From the NCBI GenBank assembly GCA_027038275.1, contig JALVXC010000131.1, positions 1 through 32,089 on the forward strand: a stretch of 32,089 nt of DNA. Direction: 5' to 3'. This stretch comes from Campylobacteraceae bacterium (lineage in GTDB: Bacteria > Campylobacterota > Campylobacteria > Campylobacterales > Sulfurovaceae). The translations under genes were made by a program, and so were the position numbers. The notes below the pieces were generated by a model that was not told the origin of the DNA, made no database searches, and was given only the letters and a program-made list of their open reading frames with translations. Shown here piece after piece: positions 27,021 through 32,089 of this stretch; position 1 is the stretch's first letter; every line of letters begins with the position of its first letter.

Positions 27021-27206
27021 TTAATTTTTACGCCATTGGCAATAACATTCCTATACCCCAAATGCCCATCAAGAAAAAGAGACAACTCAATAAAGTCATC
27101 CTTAAACTCCTCAGATAATTTAATCTTCATTAGGTTATTTTGAGGATACCAACTCTCTTTAGTTAGACTTTTTGTCATTCCAGAAGAAGTATTTTTAACA
27201 GAAATT
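27017..27206 (-). pseudogene. C-terminal fragment of an unknown gene cut by the RAYT element
   Basis: Reading leftward from the transposon edge, one frame gives about 62 codons of protein-like sequence. It includes SVKNTSSGMTKSLTKESWYP, MKIKLSEEFKDDFIELSLFL and a final ANGVKIN before TAA. To the right the frame runs into the palindrome and antisense of the transposase, so the original 5' part is missing. Its stop overlaps the AlbA_2 stop in the opposite direction. I do not recognise the family. It may be the distal half of the gene beginning at 27952, but the frames do not join exactly. Confidence 0.5.
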
Positions 27207-27874
27207 AGCTCGTTCCCACCATCTTGGTGGGAATACATACGAGAGTAACAACAACAAAACCAATCTCTAAAAACAAATAAGCTACAATACCCAATGGGAA
27301 GAAGTAGATACAAAATATATGAACCAACACATCCACATTTCGTAACCTGTACTATACTCAATTGGCTACCAATATTTACAAGAAAAGAGAGTGTAGATAT
27401 ATTAATTCAAAGTCTAAAACATCTACAAAAAGAAGAGAACTTAAAACTCTATGCTTATGTAATTCTCGAAAACCATATACACCTAATAGTCCAAAGAGAT
27501 GATATAGGTAGAAGTATGAGACATTTTAAATCATTTACAGCAAAAGAGCTTTTAAAACTCTTACAAAAAGAGAATGCAGAGACACTATTAAAACAATTTA
27601 GATTTTACAAAAAAGCTCATAAAAAAGATAGAACCTATCAAATATGGCAAGAGGGCTATCAACCAAAACTTATCCAAACTGATGGAATGATGATAAATAA
27701 GATAAACTATATTCATCACAATCCAGTAAAGAGAGGTTATGTAGATGAAGCTATTCATTGGAGATACTCTAGTGCTAGAGATTATGAGGGGATAGATGGG
27801 CTTATTGAGGTGGAGAGATTTTGGTAGTTTTAGTTCTCGTATGCGTTCCCACCGAGGACGGATGGGAACGAGCT
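27207..27874 (+). mobile_element. RAYT transposase unit bounded by inverted REP-like palindromes
   Basis: The left boundary (27207-27245) and right boundary (27836-27874) are inverted copies of about 37-39 bp with a 2-bp length difference. Each starts from AGCTCGTTCCCA at the outer edge and contains an internal palindrome: TTCCCACC/GGTGGGAA (27213-27220 and 27226-27233) on the left, and CGTTCCCA/TGGGAACG (27844-27851 and 27863-27870) on the right. GTTCCCA-type palindromes flanking a Y1 transposase are typical of the REP/RAYT system. The unit is 668 bp and appears to interrupt a minus-strand gene. Confidence 0.7.
27294..27827 (+). CDS. REP-associated tyrosine transposase (RAYT, Y1/HUH family)
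   Basis: The 177-residue protein is a single-domain HUH nuclease of the IS200/IS605 TnpA relatives that move REP sequences. It has THPHFVTCTILNWLPIF near the N-terminus and the metal-binding HUH motif in ENHIHLIV near residue 61. The C-terminal INYIHHNPVKRGYV near residue 138 carries a conserved tyrosine likely to be the nucleophile, followed by WRYSSARDY. The length is normal and the frame is uninterrupted, so it may be active. Inverted palindromes on both sides are the probable substrates. The start at 27294 has only a weak ribosome binding site. Confidence 0.88.
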   Translation: MGRSRYKIYEPTHPHFVTCTILNWLPIFTRKESVDILIQSLKHLQKEENLKLYAYVILENHIHLIVQRDDIGRSMRHFKSFTAKELLKLLQKENAETLLKQFRFYKKAHKKDRTYQIWQEGYQPKLIQTDGMMINKINYIHHNPVKRGYVDEAIHWRYSSARDYEGIDGLIEVERFW

Positions 27875-27952
27875 AAAGATTTGAGTTAAACTTTTTTCGG
27901 TTTCATTGATGCCAAAAAAGATATTGTCAGGAATGTTTATAGAAAGTTGCAT
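27830..27952 (-). pseudogene. N-terminal fragment of a gene interrupted by the RAYT unit
   Basis: ATG at 27952 begins MQLSINIPDNIFFGINETEK and continues to SLTQIF. The frame then enters the right palindrome of the transposon and stops. The opening resembles the first strand of small antitoxins that start with a beta strand and IPD, such as UPF0175, but too little remains to be sure. It overlaps the 3' end of the antitoxin-like gene upstream by 16 bases. The same first 14 codons occur again at 29940-29899. Confidence 0.5.
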
Positions 27953-27956
27953 TTTT
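27910..27956 (-). repeat. 47-bp dispersed repeat, copy 1
   Basis: Matches 29898-29944 at 45 of 47 positions in the same orientation. On the minus strand it encodes the start codon and the first 14 residues of the interrupted small gene. Confidence 0.8.
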
Positions 27957-28164
27957 GATTCCTATGATTTTCAATATTATTAATAGCTTTTAAGAGCCTA
28001 GAAGCATTTGCAGGAGTTGAGAGAAGATAGTCGGTATCGTTCTCTTTTTCTTTTGGGGCTAGTGAAATATTGATATGAATAGTTTTTTCTTGAAAAAGCT
28101 TTTTAATAGATTCTAAAAAGTTCATATCTAATTCATTGGCATTGAGTTGATAGGCTACTTGCAT
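27937..28164 (-). CDS. Antitoxin-like small protein
   Basis: The 75-residue protein begins MQVAYQLNANELDMNFLESI and contains KKLFQEKTIHINISL. This ANELD...F..SIK.LF..K.I.I pattern is characteristic of a family of small antitoxins found beside RelE/ParE-type toxins. The end SRLLKAINNIENHRNQK would be the toxin-binding tail. AAGGAG six bases upstream and a TATAAT at 28199-28194 support the start. No toxin follows: the next frame is the fragment broken by the RAYT unit. It is therefore an orphan or the remnant of a pair. The family match is from memory of sequence pattern, not a search. Confidence 0.6.
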   Translation of the reverse strand: MQVAYQLNANELDMNFLESIKKLFQEKTIHINISLAPKEKENDTDYLLSTPANASRLLKAINNIENHRNQKCNFL

Positions 28165-28193
28165 AGAAAACTCCTTTTTGTTTAATTGGTTTT

Positions 28194-28199
28194 ATTATA
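28194..28199 (-). promoter_or_regulatory. -10 promoter box of the antitoxin-like gene
   Basis: TATAAT on the minus strand, 30 bp before its ATG at 28164, with AAGGAG between. Confidence 0.5.
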
Positions 28200-28265
28200 G
28201 CATACATTGATTAAGAAGATTCTCTTAAAACTTTTGCCACATTACACACTTCAACAAAAACACGA

Positions 28266-28287
28266 TATAATAAACAAAAAAGAGGAG
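28266..28287 (+). promoter_or_regulatory. -10 box and ribosome binding site of the cyclotransferase gene
   Basis: TATAAT (28266-28271) and GAGGAG (28282-28287) precede the ATG at 28293 with normal spacing for translation. The leader would be very short. Confidence 0.55.
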
Positions 28288-28292
28288 CTAAA

Positions 28293-28727
28293 ATGCAAAA
28301 ACAAAACAATCATAAAAAACTCCTTTTTGTCTATGGTTCACTAAAAAGAGGATTTGATAATCACTCTTTGCTCAAAGGTGCAACTTATATGGGAGAAGCC
28401 AAGACGCTACAACCCTATGCGATGTTTGTTGAGACTCATGGACACTATCCTTATTTGATTGATAAACCTTTTTATCAGATAGAGGGAGAGCTTTATGAGA
28501 TTGATAACAAGGAGCTTTGGGACAAGCTAGATGTGTTTGAGGGTGTACCTGATTATTATGGTCGTCAGACTATTATGGTGGTTGCAAATGAGCAGACATA
28601 TCAAGCCCAAGTCTACTTTTTGGTAGAAGAGAAGATTCCCCAAAAGCAAGAACCTTTAAAAGTTTGGACGATGAATAATGACTATTTTTTGAATGCTTTT
28701 GAGGAGTATTATAAAAAATCTGTATAG
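28293..28727 (+). CDS. Gamma-glutamylcyclotransferase (AIG2-like) family protein
   Basis: The 144-residue protein has the family's first motif, LLFVYGSLKRGFDNHSLL, at residues 9-26 and a second block PYLIDKPFYQIEGELYEID. The conserved acidic LDVFEGVPDYYGRQ near residues 87-100 holds the catalytic-type Glu, and VYFLVEE ends the barrel. Members release gamma-linked amino acids as 5-oxoproline or cleave other gamma-glutamyl amines. It precedes an amidoligase by 8 bp. This pairing has been described for the amidoligase superfamily and suggests one enzyme forms, and the other removes, an isopeptide-like amide on the same molecule. Confidence 0.82.
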   Translation: MQKQNNHKKLLFVYGSLKRGFDNHSLLKGATYMGEAKTLQPYAMFVETHGHYPYLIDKPFYQIEGELYEIDNKELWDKLDVFEGVPDYYGRQTIMVVANEQTYQAQVYFLVEEKIPQKQEPLKVWTMNNDYFLNAFEEYYKKSV

Positions 28728-28735
28728 GATTGAGT

Positions 28736-29533
28736 GTGAATTATATTGTAGAGAGTGATGGCTCTAAGCGTTATTTGGTGGCTAAAGATAGTGAGTCATT
28801 GGATGAGGAAGAGTATCTTTTTGGGTGTGAATTTGAGTTTTATCCTAGCCAAGCGTATGAACAAGAGGCTTTTTTAGAAGAGCTTTGTTCTTTGTCTTAT
28901 AGTGATGTAGTGGTCAATGAGATTTTTGTTCCTCACTTTAAAGACTCAAAATCATGTATGCAACTCAAACCTGATATATCTTTAGATTCTAACGGATTGG
29001 AGATTTCAGTACCTATCTGCTCTTATGAAAGATTGAAATTTTATATTGTAAAAATTAATGGCTTAATCGCCAAATATGCTTATACCAATAATGATACAGG
29101 ATTACATATTCATATCTCAAAAGTTCAAAGAGATGGCACAAACTTTGACTTTTATAAATTTGCTTTACTCTGTAATCATAGAGGATTGCTTGACAGATGG
29201 GATACTCGAAATGGTTACTGTGTCAATGTGATGAATGTTATCAACTATAATAGCAAAAGAGACTCTAAAGTTTTAAAAAATAAAAAAGGCAGAGTTTGGA
29301 ATTTGGAGTTAGTCTCAAAAAATCGTGTTGAGATTAGAACCATGGGTGGGGTTGATTATCACCTAAAAAGTGACCAAATATTAAAAGAGTTAGCTGAGTA
29401 TAAAGCTGTTTTTGAAGAGACACTTAGAAGAGATAGTGAACACTTTAAATTGCTTAAAAAAGAACATTTAGAGATGGTTAAAAATGCTTCTGATGAAGAG
29501 AAGATAGGGTTTATGAAGTTGTTTTTTGGTTAA
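28736..29533 (+). CDS. Putative amidoligase (COOH-NH2 ligase, Amidoligase_2 type)
   Basis: I favour GTG at 28736, six bases after AGGA, giving MNYIVESDGSKRYL and 265 residues. A TTG at 28730 is also in frame but badly spaced. The sequence shows glutamine-synthetase-like metal and substrate motifs of amidoligases: FGCEFEFYP near residue 28, TGLHIHIS near 121 and RVEIRTMGGVDYHLKSD near 201. Such enzymes join a carboxylate to an amine using ATP, modifying peptides or small metabolites. The gene follows an AIG2-like cyclotransferase. Directly after its stop, the -1 frame continues into a helix-turn-helix-like segment, with a T6 run before the stop. Confidence 0.75.
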   Translation: MNYIVESDGSKRYLVAKDSESLDEEEYLFGCEFEFYPSQAYEQEAFLEELCSLSYSDVVVNEIFVPHFKDSKSCMQLKPDISLDSNGLEISVPICSYERLKFYIVKINGLIAKYAYTNNDTGLHIHISKVQRDGTNFDFYKFALLCNHRGLLDRWDTRNGYCVNVMNVINYNSKRDSKVLKNKKGRVWNLELVSKNRVEIRTMGGVDYHLKSDQILKELAEYKAVFEETLRRDSEHFKLLKKEHLEMVKNASDEEKIGFMKLFFG

Positions 29534-29544
29534 GGGATTTTAAG

Positions 29545-29802
29545 GTTGAATTTAATGCCAATCCTACAGAGTTTTTAGAGAAGATAAAAAAAATTTTTAC
29601 CGAAGACAAAAAGAGAGAAAAAAGAATAGTCGAGCTACTAAAACAGTATGAAAATTCAGAAATATCTGTGGGAAAGATTGCTGAAAATCTCAATATTGAC
29701 AGAGATGATGTTTTGAAATTGATGGAGAAGCACAATATCTATTTGGTGGACTATAATTTTGCAGAAGATGAACAGACTATTGCTAAATATTTGAAAAGAT
29801 AG
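29545..29802 (+). pseudogene. UPF0175-like antitoxin, no start codon visible
   Basis: This frame encodes 85 protein-like residues, including NANPTEFLEKIKKIF, the helical RIVELLKQYENSEISVGKIA and ENLNIDRDDVLKLMEKHNIY. The second half resembles the helix-turn-helix of UPF0175-type antitoxins (ISVGKIAE.L.I....VL.L....I). No ATG, GTG or TTG precedes it in frame after the upstream TGA. It could be a 5'-damaged gene, or a -1 frameshift extension of the amidoligase through the T6 run at 29522-29527. The start of a PIN-type toxin follows six bases later, as expected for an antitoxin-toxin pair. Confidence 0.5.
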
Positions 29803-29808
29803 TTTTAA

Positions 29809-29900
29809 ATGGCACTTATTATTAGCGATACCACCACTTAGTCAATGGCTTTATCTCCTATGTAGAGCTTCTTTATATGCTTGAAGAGTTTAAAGAGTGC
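29809..29900 (+). pseudogene. PIN-type toxin remnant
   Basis: ATG at 29809 begins MALIISDTTT and then stops. The S-D-T-T start is the first active-site strand of PIN/DUF3368 toxins, which act as RNases and pair with UPF0175-type antitoxins. Shifting frame after the Thr codons gives LVNGFISYVELLYMLEEFKE, possibly further toxin-derived sequence with an internal deletion. The remnant cannot be functional. It ends where the 47-bp repeat begins. Confidence 0.45.
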
Positions 29901-29940
29901 CAAAAAAGATATTGTCAGGAATATTTATAGATAGTTGCAT
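29890..29940 (-). pseudogene. Truncated N-terminus of a small gene (second copy)
   Basis: ATG at 29940 (minus strand) reads MQLSINIPDNIFFG, the same as the fragment at 27952, then two different codons and a stop. The homology ends abruptly at the joint with the PIN remnant, which indicates a recombination or deletion junction. Confidence 0.5.
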
Positions 29941-29944
29941 TTTT
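29898..29944 (-). repeat. 47-bp dispersed repeat, copy 2
   Basis: 45 of 47 bases match 27910-27956. Both ends of the match coincide with changes in gene content. It contains the start of the truncated small gene. Confidence 0.8.
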
Positions 29945-29951
29945 TACTCGT

Positions 29952-29971
29952 CCCCAAACTCCAGTTTGGGG
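29952..29971. repeat. Single REP-like hairpin
   Basis: CCCCAAAC (29952-29959) and GTTTGGGG (29964-29971) form a perfect 8-bp stem with loop TCCA, preceded by CTCGT. The CTCGT-CCC layout is like the palindromes bordering the RAYT gene (CTCGTTCCCA), so it may be a solitary REP of the same system. From here to the valS promoter (about 29980-30179) I see no gene. Confidence 0.5.
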
Positions 29972-30179
29972 AAGCCTATTTGAGAAACAACAACAAAACA
30001 AAGCTATTGCAACTCTAATGTTAGGCAACAAAGTAGCATTTTAGTTATTCTCCAACACTAAGTAAAACCCTATTTATCAAACTCTTAGAAATAAAAATAT
30101 TAAGTAGAAAATCATAATCAAGCTATTTATACAGAGCCTTAGCCTCTAATTTTAAAACACCCTACAAGCACATTTCAGC

Positions 30180-30185
30180 TATAAT
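30180..30185 (+). promoter_or_regulatory. -10 promoter box of valS
   Basis: TATAAT followed by CGCGACAAT, 39 bp before the preferred valS start. The TCGCG tail also follows the glyS -10 box. Confidence 0.6.
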
Positions 30186-30224
30186 CGCGACAATAAAAAA
30201 TCACTATAATTAATGGAACAACAG

Positions 30225-32089
30225 ATGAGCGAAACCAAAAAAAATGTATATAACCCAAAAGAGATAGAAGAGAGCTACTACAAACTTTGGGAAGAGAGAG
30301 GTTACTTTGAGATAGATGGAAATATATCTATTCAAAAGCCAAACAAGCACTTTACCATAATGATGCCTCCACCAAATGTTACAGGTAGATTACATATTGG
30401 TCACTCTTTGACCTTTACACTTCAAGATATTATTGTACGTTACAAGAGAATGGACGGCTATAAAACTCTTTGGCAACCAGGGGTTGACCATGCAGGGATT
30501 GCTACTCAAAATGTGGTTGAAAAACAGCTCTTAGCAGAGGGAACAACCAAAGAGGAGATAGGACGTAAAGCCTTTTTAGAACGTGCTTGGCAACAAAAAG
30601 AGAACTCAAAAGATGCTATTACCTCACAACTTAGAAAACTTGGAGTCTCTCCAACATGGAATCGTGAGCGTTTTACAATGGACGAGGGGTTAGCTAACTC
30701 TGTAAAAAAAGCATTTAAACAGATGTACGACAACGGTTTTATTGTTCGTGATAACTACATGATTAACTGGTGTACTCATGATGGTGCATTGAGTGATATA
30801 GAAGTAGAACATGAAGACCATATAGGAAAGATGTATCATATTAACTATCCACTTGCTGATGGTTCTGGAAATATTACAGTAGCAACAACTAGACCAGAGA
30901 CATACTTTGGAGATACAGCTGTTATGGTTCACCCCAATGATGAACGACACAACCACCTTATTGGAAAAAAGGTTAAACTTCCATTGATTGAGCGTGAGGT
31001 AGAGATTATTGCTGATGAGCATGTAGATATGGAGTTTGGAACAGGATTTGTAAAGGTTACTCCTGCACACGATACCAATGACTACGAAGTTGGAAAACGA
31101 CATGATTTAGAGTTTATTACTATCTTTGATGAGAAAGGTATTTTAAATGAGCATTGTGGAGAGTTTCAAGGTTTGGAGAGACTAGAGGCTCGTGATGTTA
31201 TTGTTAAGAAGCTTGAAGATAAAGGGTTTATGGTTAAAATAGAGGAACACCCTCACCAAGTTGGTCACTGCTATAGATGTAAAAATATTGTAGAGCCATA
31301 TATCTCAAAACAGTGGTTTGTTAAAAAAGAGTTTGCACAAAAAGCAATTGAGAAAGTAAACAAGGGTGAAGCAGAGTTCTTCCCTAGCCATTGGATTAAT
31401 AGTTATAATGCGTGGATGAGTGAGTTAAGAGATTGGTGTATCTCTCGTCAGTTGTGGTGGGGTCATCAGATTCCTGTTTTTTACTGTAGAGATTGTGCTC
31501 ATGAGTGGGTAGAAGAGGGTGATGCTCCAACATGTTGCCAAAAGTGTAACTCTGAAAATATCTATCAAGACCCAGATGTGTTAGATACTTGGTTTAGTTC
31601 TGGTTTATGGCCATTTTCAACGCTTGGTTGGGGTAATGGAGAGTTTGGAAAAGGTACACTTTGGAATGAAGATGATATGAAAAACTTCTACCCAAATAAT
31701 CTGCTTATTACAGGATTTGATATTCTCTTCTTTTGGGTTGCTAGAATGTTAATGATGGGAGAGAACATTACAGGAGAGTTACCATTTAAAGACATCTATC
31801 TACATGCCTTAGTAAAAGATGAAAAGGGCGAAAAGATGAGTAAATCTAAAGGGAATGTTATAGACCCTTTAGAGACTATAGAAAAATACTCTACCGATGC
31901 TTTACGTTTTACTTTAGCTGTTTTAGCTGTTCAAGGGCGAGATATTAAACTTAGTGAAGATAAATTAGAACAGAGCCGTAACTTTACAAATAAACTCTTT
32001 AATGCAACTAATTTCTTACAACTTAACCAAGAACATTTTGAAGACCTTGACCCTACAAATATTAAAACACCTCTTGGGCGTTATATGTT
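30225..32089 (+). CDS. valS: Valine--tRNA ligase, N-terminal about 620 residues (cut by window edge)
   Basis: ValS charges tRNA-Val and edits misactivated threonine. The class I signature HIGH occurs in GRLHIGHS and the second signature KMSKS in GEKMSKSKGN. The editing domain shows TTRPETYFGDTAV and TPAHDTNDYEVGKRH. Other conserved parts are WQPGVDHAGIATQ, ISRQLWWGHQIPV and DVLDTWFSSGLWPFSTLGW. CysxxCys pairs lie in GHCYRCKN and in the insert YCRDC. I prefer ATG 30225 (MSETKKNVYNPKEIE), seven bases after GGA, over the ATG at 30213, which lacks a ribosome binding site. The frame is open at the right edge, so the anticodon-binding and coiled-coil C-terminal parts are outside the window. Confidence 0.95.
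   Translation, partial: MSETKKNVYNPKEIEESYYKLWEERGYFEIDGNISIQKPNKHFTIMMPPPNVTGRLHIGHSLTFTLQDIIVRYKRMDGYKTLWQPGVDHAGIATQNVVEKQLLAEGTTKEEIGRKAFLERAWQQKENSKDAITSQLRKLGVSPTWNRERFTMDEGLANSVKKAFKQMYDNGFIVRDNYMINWCTHDGALSDIEVEHEDHIGKMYHINYPLADGSGNITVATTRPETYFGDTAVMVHPNDERHNHLIGKKVKLPLIEREVEIIADEHVDMEFGTGFVKVTPAHDTNDYEVGKRHDLEFITIFDEKGILNEHCGEFQGLERLEARDVIVKKLEDKGFMVKIEEHPHQVGHCYRCKNIVEPYISKQWFVKKEFAQKAIEKVNKGEAEFFPSHWINSYNAWMSELRDWCISRQLWWGHQIPVFYCRDCAHEWVEEGDAPTCCQKCNSENIYQDPDVLDTWFSSGLWPFSTLGWGNGEFGKGTLWNEDDMKNFYPNNLLITGFDILFFWVARMLMMGENITGELPFKDIYLHALVKDEKGEKMSKSKGNVIDPLETIEKYSTDALRFTLAVLAVQGRDIKLSEDKLEQSRNFTNKLFNATNFLQLNQEHFEDLDPTNIKTPLGRYM

Noticed and set aside
27207-27361. N-terminal part of a 114-codon minus-strand frame running from inside the RAYT gene to 27017
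   Set aside because: Only the last about 62 codons look like protein; the rest is antisense transposase and palindrome, so I annotated only the fragment left of the element.
30506-31103. Two minus-strand frames (75 and 137 codons) inside valS
   Set aside because: valS occupies the plus strand continuously with all its catalytic motifs; the antisense frames are by-products.

Overview
The window looks like chromosomal DNA of a Campylobacterota (Epsilonproteobacteria) bacterium, probably a free-living Sulfurovum/Sulfurimonas-type organism. This rests on its AT-rich sequence, short tightly packed and often overlapping operons, a BioV-type pimeloyl-ACP esterase, a COG3400 TrkA-like protein, a Bpt-type leucyltransferase, an unlinked trpC and glyS, and RpoD promoters with a strong TATAAT/TAAAAT -10 box and weak or absent -35. 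The genus is inference. No rRNA, tRNA or CRISPR array was seen.

Positions 1-22,000 are mostly core genome. In order: the 3' part of a WYL-domain regulator ending inside a REPIN-like paired hairpin; glyS; a 38-codon mini-gene converging with tgt over a shared terminator; a TrkA-C protein; then a plus-strand operon aroB / MscS channel / mtaB / FtsH-like AAA+ protein / bioV, joined by overlapping starts and stops. The FtsH-like protein has intact ATPase motifs but lacks the HEXXH protease site. Facing it is a minus-strand operon: tRNA methyltransferase-like / YkgJ-like / TPR lipoprotein / trpC / short-chain dehydrogenase. Next come bpt, a small exported protein, purL (minus), gdhA, a 49-residue membrane mini-protein and a 68-residue lipoprotein.

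Positions 22,000-25,100 hold an NAD salvage cassette. A fused NMN adenylyltransferase-Nudix protein (nicotinamide mononucleotide to NAD), a small membrane protein and nicotinamide phosphoribosyltransferase (nicotinamide to NMN) form a two-step route. A 144-bp MITE-like element with 19-bp inverted repeats and a perfect 10-bp flanking duplication lies between the last two genes. The 3' end of nadV changes base composition abruptly.

Positions 25,100-30,000 are an accessory island. It contains two unknown small genes followed by a Schlafen AlbA_2-domain membrane protein; a REP-associated tyrosine transposase (RAYT) bounded by inverted palindromes that appears to sit inside a broken minus-strand gene; an antitoxin-like gene; a gamma-glutamylcyclotransferase-like / amidoligase pair; and fragments of further toxin-antitoxin genes, two of which share a 47-bp repeat. 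Core genome resumes with valS, which runs off the right edge. The best candidates for something poorly described are the AlbA_2 three-gene set, the amidoligase pair with its -1 frame helix-turn-helix extension, and the proteolytically silent FtsH paralogue.
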